NCBI GenBank assembly: GCA_910586635.1
Contig: CAJUJA010000060.1
Span: 1-7,250 of the forward strand
Reading direction: 5' to 3'
Source of the DNA: an uncultured Bacilli bacterium
GTDB taxonomy: Bacteria; Bacillota_I; Bacilli_A; RF39; UBA660
Length of the DNA: 7,250 nt
Shown here: piece by piece, positions 1 to 5,742 of the stretch
Position numbering within the stretch: the first letter of the stretch is position 1
Layout of the letters: each line of letters starts with the position of its first letter
The notes under the pieces: generated by a model
Databases searched by the model: none
Told to the model about the DNA's origin: nothing
What the model saw: the letters and a program-made list of their open reading frames with translations, nothing else
Translations under genes and position numbers: made by a program

Positions 1-73
1 TAAATTGATAAATCTCCTTTTTTTCTGATAAAATCAACCTTCTATATAATACTGCATAAACAAATCCATCCAT
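1..73 (-). CDS. 5' end of a hypothetical protein, cut by the window edge
   Basis: An ATG at 71-73 opens a frame that stays open for 24 codons to the left edge, so only the N-terminus is visible (it begins MDGFVYAVLYRR). An AAGGGG ribosome binding site lies at 81-86, seven bases before the ATG. A promoter-like pair sits further upstream at 112-139. It starts 60 bases after the fusion gene ends. I do not recognise the product. In many Bacillota ribF follows truB, but these residues do not resemble a RibF start. A second purine-rich stretch (AAAAAAAGGAG, about 14-24) could instead serve a start codon just outside the window, which would make this frame spurious. Confidence 0.45.
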   Translation of the reverse strand, partial: MDGFVYAVLYRRLILSEKKEIYQF

Positions 74-111
74 TCTTTTGCCCCTTAAAATTTTATTGCT
101 TTATTTTTTTT

Positions 112-139
112 ATTATAATGATAGCTTTTTATTTTACAA
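112..139 (-). promoter_or_regulatory. Putative promoter for the left-edge gene
   Basis: On the minus strand, TTGTAA (134-139) and a perfect TATAAT (112-117) are separated by 16 bases. The -35 box overlaps the TAA stop of the peptidase-TruB gene. The expected transcript start near 105 would leave a leader of about 32 bases before the ATG at 73. The two boxes are seen directly; their activity is inferred. AT-rich DNA yields chance -10 boxes, which limits confidence. Confidence 0.45.
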
Positions 140-1531
140 CATTTTATATGGTTTGAGGTCATTTTTTTCTACTTTGTAAATTGCTAATACTTTTCCTTTT
201 TTATTTTTTAAAACTACTTTATCATTAAATTTATAATCATTTGATATCTTACAACCATTTTTTATTTTTTTCCCTAAATCGTCTTCTACTATCAAGGAGG
301 GATATTTATCTAAAACCTTCTCAATTGATAGTATTTGAAATTGATTCAATCTTATTTGATCTAAAGTGTAAGCATTTGAAATGGAAAAATCTCCTTGCTT
401 AATTCTAATTAATCCACTCATTGAAAAATATTCATCCATACTTTTTCCCATATCTCTAATCAAACTTCTAATATACGTTCCTTTTGTTACCTTACACTGA
501 AACTTAAAAGAATGTTGATTTTGTTCTAGTAGACTAATTCTTTCTATAGTGACTTCTTTTTTAGGTAGAATTACTTCTTTTTCTTCTCTTGCATATTGAT
601 ATAATTTTTTTCCCATTACTTTTACTGCTGAATATAAAGGTACTTCTTGCATATAAGTTTTATGAAAGGATTCTAATAGCTTTTGATAATCAATTTTTTT
701 TGTGCATTCTTTTTGTTTTAGTATCTTTCCTGTTATATCTAAAGTATCAGTAAGCTTTCCAATTTCTACTGTTGCAATATACTCTTTAGAAGACGAGGAA
801 AGAATTTCTCCAAGTTTTGTAGCCTTTCCAATAGTTAAAACTAAAACTCCCTCTGCTATAGGGTCTAACGTTCCAGTATGTCCTATCTTTTTAATTCCTA
901 GAAGATGAGAGATTTCATTTACTACATCACGAGAGGTCATATTCTTTTTTTTATTTACAACTAAAACACCAGAATAATTAGTTAAGTATTCTTCTAATGT
1001 TAAATCGTTTTGATAGATAATAGTAGCTGGAATCGTCCCTACATATCTAATATGCCATGGCTCATAAGAATATCCTGTAATTTTTTCTTTTCCTTTAGGA
1101 TATCTTAGGATAAAGCCAAACTTAGAAAGAGAAGAATGAATTTTTTGAAAAAGATCTTCATGATGCATTAACTCATCACTTTCTATTAAGAACTTTTTAT
1201 CTACTTGAATACTTAAATCAATCGCTAGTCCGGTATGATGTTCACTACTTTTAATTGGTGCTACATACTTTTTAGTATATTCTTCTCCATACTTTTTTCT
1301 ATATTCATTAATAATTTCTTGTTGTTGTTCTATACTTCTATACGATGAATTGATTGCAACTATGATCCCTTGCTCTTTTAAAAAATTCTTTAATTTGAGA
1401 TAAGCCTCTAGTGTTTTTTTCTCTACTTGTACTTCTTCGTCTAACACATCTAGAGTATCTGTTAACTCTAATTTTTTAAAATAATGATCTTTTATTTTAT
1501 TTTCTTTGTTTACTAATACTAAATAATTCAT
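134..1531 (-). CDS. truB: M15B (VanY-type) D-Ala-D-Ala carboxypeptidase fused to TruB tRNA pseudouridine-55 synthase
   Basis: This 465-residue protein contains two complete domains. Residues 1-185 are an M15B peptidase. They show the YRS motif at 64-66, the zinc motif SxHxxGxAxD at 96-105 (H98, D105) and EPWH at 157-160 (catalytic E157, zinc ligand H160), ending in the usual LTLEEYL tail. Residues 187-465 are TruB, which isomerises U55 of the tRNA T-loop. It shows the MTSRDVV start region, the catalytic motif GHTGTLDP at 217-224 (Asp223), the YSAVK-containing segment around 297-317 and GTYIRSLIRDMG at 351-362. No signal peptide or membrane segment precedes the peptidase, so a cytosolic location is expected. 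AGGAG sits four bases before the ATG at 1529-1531. No in-frame start lies at the domain junction; the first Met in TruB, residue 198, is already inside its conserved start region. The fusion is therefore read as real. A stop codon lost in this strain, or an assembly error, remains possible. Confidence 0.9.
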   Translation of the reverse strand: MNYLVLVNKENKIKDHYFKKLELTDTLDVLDEEVQVEKKTLEAYLKLKNFLKEQGIIVAINSSYRSIEQQQEIINEYRKKYGEEYTKKYVAPIKSSEHHTGLAIDLSIQVDKKFLIESDELMHHEDLFQKIHSSLSKFGFILRYPKGKEKITGYSYEPWHIRYVGTIPATIIYQNDLTLEEYLTNYSGVLVVNKKKNMTSRDVVNEISHLLGIKKIGHTGTLDPIAEGVLVLTIGKATKLGEILSSSSKEYIATVEIGKLTDTLDITGKILKQKECTKKIDYQKLLESFHKTYMQEVPLYSAVKVMGKKLYQYAREEKEVILPKKEVTIERISLLEQNQHSFKFQCKVTKGTYIRSLIRDMGKSMDEYFSMSGLIRIKQGDFSISNAYTLDQIRLNQFQILSIEKVLDKYPSLIVEDDLGKKIKNGCKISNDYKFNDKVVLKNKKGKVLAIYKVEKNDLKPYKML

Positions 1532-1581
1532 AAATCTCCTATCATCCTTACTTTATGATTTTTTCCATACACTTTCTATAT

Positions 1582-1610
1582 ATTTTAGCATTTATTATTA
1601 AGTTCCACAA
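1582..1610 (-). promoter_or_regulatory. Promoter with extended -10 for the peptidase-TruB gene
   Basis: On the minus strand, TTGTGG (1605-1610) is followed after 17 bases by TAAAAT (1582-1587). The spacer ends in TGC, giving an extended -10 element (TGCTAAAAT, 1582-1590). Transcription would start near 1575, leaving a leader of about 44 bases before the ATG at 1531. The promoter lies downstream of the terminator at 1665-1694, which suggests the fusion gene is transcribed independently of the PrsW group. Confidence 0.5.
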
Positions 1611-1664
1611 ATATAGGTTTGAATTTTTAAGGTAATTCTTAAATATTTCTTATTAAGAAGATAA

Positions 1665-1694
1665 CAAAAAAGAAGCAAAATATTCTCTTACTTC
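1665..1694 (-). terminator. Putative rho-independent terminator
   Basis: Read on the minus strand, GAAGTAA (1688-1694) pairs with TTGCTTC (1672-1678) in a 7-bp stem with one G-U pair and a 9-base loop. Six T residues follow directly (1666-1671). It would end transcripts coming from the PrsW gene and the decayed region beside it. The stem is AT-rich and short, so efficiency is uncertain. Confidence 0.5.
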
Positions 1695-1798
1695 CATCAT
1701 AAAAGTTTCCACTTATACATATTTAAAACATACTCAAATAATTGTAATATTAGCATCTAATTGTTTTATTTTTTGTTGAGATGTTATCATTCCTTTTC

Positions 1799-2134
1799 TT
1801 ATTCATATACTAATTTCATCAAATCATAAAAATTACCATCTTTTTTTTGTGCTAAAATCGTTCTAGCATTACAATATTCTCCACTACAAACTGCAGCTTG
1901 ATATAAAGTTATAATATCTTTTATATTTTTTGTTTATTAATTTTATGGGTATATCTTTTACTTTTTCTAATAAACTTCCAATTCTTCTTTTATTGAATCC
2001 ATTTGCTTTATTTATAAAATTGGCTCAAATTAATAGAACAATTTCCCTCAAAACTATCTATTACATGAGGCGTAATTATACTCCTTCTTCTAAATACTTT
2101 TTGTAATTTTATTGTTACGTAATTTAGACAATCC
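1799..2134 (-). pseudogene. Decayed coding remnant in three frames, unidentified
   Basis: No intact gene occupies the 600 bases between the fusion gene and prsW, but protein-like stretches follow one another on the minus strand in different frames. Segment A (about 2134-2008) includes RRRSIITPHVIDSFEGN and ends at a TAA. Segment B (about 2019-1884) carries NKRRIGSLLEKVKDIP and ends at a TAG. Segment C (1933-1799) carries ITLYQAAVCSGEYCNART and ends KLVYE-stop. None has a suitable start codon. The order and near-abutting junctions suggest one ancestral gene of at least 110 codons broken by two frameshifts. I do not recognise the family. A further 18-codon frame at 1734-1790 (MITSQQKIKQL...) may be another relic. 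The remaining bases hold only the terminator and promoter listed separately. Sequencing indels are an alternative explanation. Confidence 0.5.
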
Positions 2135-2845
2135 TTATTTTTGTAAATTAATTTCTAATTTAGATAGCTTAATTAATTTTGCATTTGCCTGATAAAACAA
2201 AATAATAATGAATACTAAGAAAAAGAAAAGAAAAATCAAATGTCCAGAAAGAACACAATAATCATATACTCCATGAAATATACTAGGTATCAGTATACTT
2301 AATAACATATACTTCTTCTTTAACTGATTCTTATTTTTGGTTTCTGATAATTTTGCTGCTGATAAATAATACCCCATAAATATACTCATACTAACATGTC
2401 CTGGTACCGCTACAAATAGTCTCACTAATGCTACAAAAATCCCACCATCATATACATAAAGGATATTTTCTACTAATGCAAAACCTAAAGCAATAAAAAC
2501 AGAATAAACAATCATATCATATAATTGATCGAACTCTTTATCATGATAAGAAAAAATATATAATAAAATCCATTTACTAATTTCCTCCACTAATCCTACA
2601 ATAAGAAAAGTATAAAGAAATAGCTGTATTGAATTATATACCGTATATTCTTGTTTAAAGAATGGAAACATATTTCTTATAAAAATATTTAATACAATCG
2701 TTAAAATAGCAGCTAAAATCCCACCAATAAATAATTTAAATAAAAGTTTTTTTGGTTCCTTATCCTTATCCTTAAAATAAACATAACTTCCTAATAAAAT
2801 AACGGGAACAATCGATAAGAATAATAATGTTAAGTGATATATCAT
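2135..2845 (-). CDS. prsW: PrsW-family intramembrane metalloprotease
   Basis: This 236-residue polytopic membrane protein has about seven hydrophobic segments (roughly 4-23, 36-57, 72-97, 110-130, 135-162, 178-198 and 202-220). It carries the family's conserved motifs in order: VEEISK with E87-E88, ALVENILY with E126-N127, PGH with H150, and HGVYDY with H191 and D195. In Bacillus subtilis, PrsW makes the first cut in the anti-sigma factor RsiW. The substrate here is unknown, and no sigma/anti-sigma pair is in the window. GGAGG lies seven bases before the ATG. The gene begins 26 bases after the stop of the unknown gene at 2872-3309, so the two are probably co-transcribed. The gene symbol denotes family, not proven orthology; the residue motifs make the family call firm. 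Confidence 0.85.
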   Translation of the reverse strand: MIYHLTLLFLSIVPVILLGSYVYFKDKDKEPKKLLFKLFIGGILAAILTIVLNIFIRNMFPFFKQEYTVYNSIQLFLYTFLIVGLVEEISKWILLYIFSYHDKEFDQLYDMIVYSVFIALGFALVENILYVYDGGIFVALVRLFVAVPGHVSMSIFMGYYLSAAKLSETKNKNQLKKKYMLLSILIPSIFHGVYDYCVLSGHLIFLFFFLVFIIILFYQANAKLIKLSKLEINLQK

Positions 2846-2871
2846 TTCATCCCTCCATTTTTGTAAATATC

Positions 2872-3309
2872 CTAGACTTTCTTTTTTACCGATGAATTTT
2901 TTATAGATGTATCTATTAACTCTTTAGGAGCCTCCATCAGTTCTAATACATTATTTTGAGCCTCTTGGGGTGTCTCACTATTCCTTAGAAGTTTACCGAA
3001 TTCATTTGCACTTACACCTAGTTCCTGTTCTGCCCAATTAACAACAGCTGGATTTTGTGGACTTAGTCCTACCTCCTTTATTTGGGCAACCATATTAGAA
3101 ATCTCTAAAGCTTTTTGATCAGCCGCCTGTTTTGGATTTTCTAAAATTCTTTGAAATTTCTCTTCTCTTTTATTAATTGTTTGTAAATCATCTGCTGATA
3201 TTAATGGATTTGGTAAGTTATCATCCCTTACCGCCTTTATAACCCCTAGTCCTGTTTTTGCCACCTGAACTTGTTCTTTTTTTTGCTCATGATACCCTTT
3301 AATTCCCAT
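2872..3309 (-). CDS. Hypothetical soluble protein, co-transcribed with prsW
   Basis: I do not recognise this 145-residue protein. It has no signal peptide, no membrane segment and no cysteine. It is rich in Glu, Gln, Ala, Asn and Lys and looks mostly helical, with a Lys-rich C-terminal tail (SSVKKKV). Residues about 39-130 look like the folded core, with several short helices separated by Pro/Asn turns (for example around SPQNPAVVNW and SETPQEAQNN). Hand counting gives about 35% G+C over 2881-3300, against about 28% in 180 bases of the FAD gene. Its amino-acid make-up is also less Lys/Ile/Asn-biased than its neighbours, which may mean a different origin or stronger constraint. GGGAG lies upstream with a rather long 11-base gap to the ATG. 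It follows the PASTA gene by 66 bases and precedes prsW by 26. The stop is TAG, unlike the TAA of its neighbours. Confidence 0.7.
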   Translation of the reverse strand: MGIKGYHEQKKEQVQVAKTGLGVIKAVRDDNLPNPLISADDLQTINKREEKFQRILENPKQAADQKALEISNMVAQIKEVGLSPQNPAVVNWAEQELGVSANEFGKLLRNSETPQEAQNNVLELMEAPKELIDTSIKNSSVKKKV

Positions 3310-3375
3310 CTGAATTTTCTCTCCCTACACTATATACTATTATTATTAGCAAAAATTTTGGTTTTTTCCTACTAA

Positions 3376-4179
3376 TTAACTATTTATTTTTTCCTGTGAC
3401 TCTTCATTGTCATTATCTTTGTCCCTTTCAGGCTCTAAATCTTCTTCTAGATTGTCCTCTTTTATCTCTTGATGATACTTTCCAACTATAATTTTAACTG
3501 TAATTGAGTGATTGATTTTGGTACCTTTTTTAGGACTTTGTTCTATCACTTTATTATGATTCTTTTCTTCTTCAATTTCTTTTTCTTCAATTTGATATAA
3601 AAGCCCTTTATGATTCAACTCATTTTTCACTTCATCTATATTTTTTCCAATCCAATTTTCTACTATATAACTAAATCGATATTTTCCAACTATTACTTTA
3701 ATGACTGTATTTTTAGAAACTTTAGTTCCTTCTTTTTTATTTTGTTTCAGAACTATATTGTTTTTTCCTTCTTCTGCTACAATTTTTTCTTTTTTCTCTA
3801 TTTTTAAATTCTTACTTGCTAATACAGCTGATGCCTGATCATAACTCAGCTGAGATAAATTGGGAACTTCAATATTTCTATCCTCATCATAAATATGATA
3901 TCCCATGACAAGGGAAATTCCCATGAATCCTATGACAAGGAGTAAAAGAAAAATGATGAATATATTTTTACCAACACTATTTTTCTGATTTTTATTGTTA
4001 TTTTTTCTTTTCTGAACCTTTTTAATTTTTGTTTTTGTTTTCTTTTTCACTTTTGCCTTCTGTTTTTTGGGTTTCAATTCCTTTATCTTAGTATTTTGTT
4101 TTTCTTCTAACAGGATACCACATCCTTTACAATATATGGCATCTTCGTCGTTTATGGTACCACAGTTTCTGCACTGCAT
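3376..4179 (-). CDS. Zinc-ribbon, single-pass membrane protein with two PASTA domains
   Basis: From the ATG at 4177-4179 the protein has 267 residues. An N-terminal zinc ribbon carries CxxC pairs at C3/C6 and C17/C20. A strongly basic linker follows (about 30-68, nearly half Lys), then one membrane segment (about 72-94). Two PASTA domains (about 103-165 and 172-233, each ending VIVGK/IIVGK) lead to an acidic tail. Positive-inside topology puts the zinc ribbon in the cytosol and the PASTA repeats outside. PASTA domains in Ser/Thr kinases and penicillin-binding proteins bind muropeptides or peptidoglycan; neither a kinase nor a transpeptidase domain is present here. An ATG three codons upstream (4186-4188) is directly preceded by AAAAAGGG with no spacing, whereas the same AAGGG stands nine bases before the ATG at 4179. 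The later start is therefore chosen. Its own promoter precedes it. Confidence 0.85.
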   Translation of the reverse strand: MQCRNCGTINDEDAIYCKGCGILLEEKQNTKIKELKPKKQKAKVKKKTKTKIKKVQKRKNNNKNQKNSVGKNIFIIFLLLLVIGFMGISLVMGYHIYDEDRNIEVPNLSQLSYDQASAVLASKNLKIEKKEKIVAEEGKNNIVLKQNKKEGTKVSKNTVIKVIVGKYRFSYIVENWIGKNIDEVKNELNHKGLLYQIEEKEIEEEKNHNKVIEQSPKKGTKINHSITVKIIVGKYHQEIKEDNLEEDLEPERDKDNDNEESQEKINS

Positions 4180-4192
4180 AAATATCATCCCT

Positions 4193-4220
4193 TTTTAACA
4201 TTATATAACTAATGTTAAAA
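4193..4220. repeat. Perfect 11-bp inverted repeat, possible operator
   Basis: TTTTAACATTA (4193-4203) and TAATGTTAAAA (4210-4220) are perfect reverse complements separated by six bases. The repeat lies inside the promoter of the PASTA gene. One arm covers four bases of the -10 box and reaches the probable transcript start; the other lies within the spacer. No T-run follows on either strand, which argues against a terminator. A repressor-binding site is the simplest reading, but this is inferred from position alone. Confidence 0.5.
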
Positions 4221-4228
4221 TTAATCAA
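4200..4228 (-). promoter_or_regulatory. Promoter for the zinc-ribbon/PASTA gene
   Basis: On the minus strand, TTGATT (4223-4228) and a perfect TATAAT (4200-4205) are spaced by exactly 17 bases. The predicted transcript start, near 4193, gives a short leader holding the AAGGG ribosome binding site and the ATG at 4179. It begins a few bases after the FAD gene ends (stop codon 4233-4235), so the PASTA gene need not depend on read-through. Confidence 0.6.
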
Positions 4229-4232
4229 AATA

Positions 4233-5660
4233 TTACTGAATATTTTTTTTACTAGGTCCTTCTAATAAATTTCCATCTAAGTCAAACCTAGAACCATGAC
4301 AAGGACAATCCCAAGTTAATTCTTCTTCATTAAAAATTAAATTACATTTTAAATGTGGACACTTTCTTTTTACACGATGTTTTTTCCCTTTTTTATCAAT
4401 ATATACATTATATTTTATCCCACTTTCCTCTTCAATATAAATATGATGATTATGAAAAGGTGCTTCTATATAAGACTTTATGTAGGATAAAGAATCTATA
4501 ATACTATTTGTGATTCCTACTATACTAACTCTATTGGGATTTACTAATTCACTAAATGAATTGGACCTTTTAAGTAATAAATCATTAATAATTTTGGCAC
4601 CTAAAATACCGTTTGTCATACCCCAAGCATTATATCCTGTTGCAATATATAAATTCTTTTTCACTTCTCCTATAATTGGTAAATGATCATTCGTCATCAA
4701 ATCTTGATTTAGCCAATTATAGTCAGGATTTAGTTTAAAAAGTCGATAAAAATCGTCTCTACTTTTTTGATAATTATCCTTAGTATCCAACTGATTAGTA
4801 ACTCTATGATTATTAGATACATATATAATATAATCTTTATAAAACCTTATCGAGTGAAGTTCTTTTTCTACATTAATAGCATTAAAATGTAATTCTTTCT
4901 TATATTTGGCGGCATTTACATATTCTCTTTGTATATAGTTTTTAAAAGGAATAAAACCTGGTTTTATAAAGAAGGGGTATTGGTTTGCTACTACAACTTG
5001 CTTTGCCTTTATTATACCTTCAGAGGTCTTTAGTAAATATCTACTTTTTTCAGGTCTAATTTCTTCTACTAGTAAATTCTCAACAACATTTATATTATCT
5101 TTTACCAAGTCAATTATTCCATTTAAATACTTTACTGGATGAAAGGTATAATTACCCTCTGTATAAAAGGCTTTTATACAAGAAAAATCGATTGGTAGTT
5201 GATCAGTTTCGATACACTCTCTTCCAAATGATGTTAATAATTCTTTTTCCTTCTTAATGGTATTTTCCTTACTTTTTAATGTTGTGAACAAATACGAATT
5301 TGATTTTTCTAAATCACACTTTATTCTATTGTCATCAATAATTCCTTTTATTATGTCGATAGCAAGAACTTGTGACTCATAATATTTTTTAGCAGTATCA
5401 TATCCTAGTGTTTTTTCCAATTTTTGATAAATATCTCTTTGGATAAAACTAATTTTTGCCGTGGATCTAGAAGTTACATTATTTCCTATAATTCCCTGAT
5501 CTACTAATATTACTTTTTTATTTGAATCTTTTAATAAATAAGAAAGGGTTACCCCCGTAATTCCTCCTCCAATAATTACAATATCAGATTCTTCGCAAGA
5601 AACTTGATTCATCTTTCTTGTTTGTTTGTTCTCACTTGACCAAATTGACTTATTTTTCAT
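4233..5660 (-). CDS. FAD-dependent oxidoreductase with C-terminal Rieske [2Fe-2S] domain (YhfW-like)
   Basis: From the ATG at 5658-5660 the protein has 475 residues. A DAO-type FAD domain opens with the dinucleotide-binding motif IIGGGITG (about 29-36), followed by the family segment TSRSTAKIS (about 63-71), FHPVKY (about 173-178) and the second FAD-contact region ATGYNAWGMTNG (about 340-351). The C-terminal Rieske domain shows C-x-H at 434/436 and C-x-x-H at 452/455, the four ligands of a [2Fe-2S] cluster. The layout matches B. subtilis YhfW, whose substrate is not established as far as I know. An amine or amino-acid substrate is likely for the FAD family; this is inference. A TTG codon at 5717 would add 19 residues but has no ribosome binding site and does not resemble the family start. 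The ATG has AGGA eleven bases upstream and gives the typical KNKSIW opening. A terminator-like hairpin separates it from the aminopeptidase gene. Confidence 0.85.
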   Translation of the reverse strand: MKNKSIWSSENKQTRKMNQVSCEESDIVIIGGGITGVTLSYLLKDSNKKVILVDQGIIGNNVTSRSTAKISFIQRDIYQKLEKTLGYDTAKKYYESQVLAIDIIKGIIDDNRIKCDLEKSNSYLFTTLKSKENTIKKEKELLTSFGRECIETDQLPIDFSCIKAFYTEGNYTFHPVKYLNGIIDLVKDNINVVENLLVEEIRPEKSRYLLKTSEGIIKAKQVVVANQYPFFIKPGFIPFKNYIQREYVNAAKYKKELHFNAINVEKELHSIRFYKDYIIYVSNNHRVTNQLDTKDNYQKSRDDFYRLFKLNPDYNWLNQDLMTNDHLPIIGEVKKNLYIATGYNAWGMTNGILGAKIINDLLLKRSNSFSELVNPNRVSIVGITNSIIDSLSYIKSYIEAPFHNHHIYIEEESGIKYNVYIDKKGKKHRVKRKCPHLKCNLIFNEEELTWDCPCHGSRFDLDGNLLEGPSKKNIQ

Positions 5661-5718
5661 TCTATCACTATTCCTAATACTAATATTATTTCCCAATTTT
5701 ATAATTTTATCATACAAG

Positions 5719-5742
5719 AAAAAAGATCACTTAATAAGTGAT
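5719..5742 (-). terminator. Hairpin terminator overlapping the aminopeptidase stop codon
   Basis: On the minus strand, ATCACTT, a three-base loop ATT and AAGTGAT form a 7-bp stem (5726-5742), followed by C and six T residues (5719-5724). The TAA stop of the M18 gene (5731-5733) lies inside the hairpin. It would limit read-through into the FAD gene, although no convincing separate promoter for that gene could be picked in 5661-5718. The same ATCAC-N7-GTGAT pattern recurs upstream of the M18 gene. Confidence 0.5.

Noticed and set aside
702..908. Plus-strand open frame of 68 codons
   Set aside because: It lies wholly opposite the conserved TruB coding region, has no ribosome binding site of note and no recognisable product.
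3310..3375. Separate promoter for the unknown gene and prsW
   Set aside because: TATAGT- and TAATAA-like boxes are present but lack a matching -35 box; read-through from the PASTA promoter is as likely.
3610..3807. Plus-strand open frame of 65 codons, almost all Phe/Ile/Tyr/Asn
   Set aside because: Its composition is simply the antisense of Lys/Glu-rich PASTA coding sequence; it is a shadow.
4180..4188. ATG at 4186-4188 as start of the PASTA protein
   Set aside because: The AAGGG ribosome binding site abuts this ATG with no spacing but is well placed for the ATG at 4177-4179, which also gives a normal zinc-ribbon opening.
4193..4220. Inverted repeat as a terminator for the FAD gene
   Set aside because: No T-run follows on the minus strand; AAAAAGGG follows instead, and the repeat overlaps a well-spaced promoter.
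5661..5717. TTG start at 5717 adding 19 residues to the FAD/Rieske protein
   Set aside because: There is no ribosome binding site before it, it lies against the T-run of the upstream terminator, and the ATG at 5660 matches the usual start of the family.
5661..5718. Separate promoter for the FAD/Rieske gene
   Set aside because: Several TATAAA- or TAATAT-like boxes occur, but none has an acceptable -35 partner at 16-18 bases, so none could be chosen over AT-rich background.
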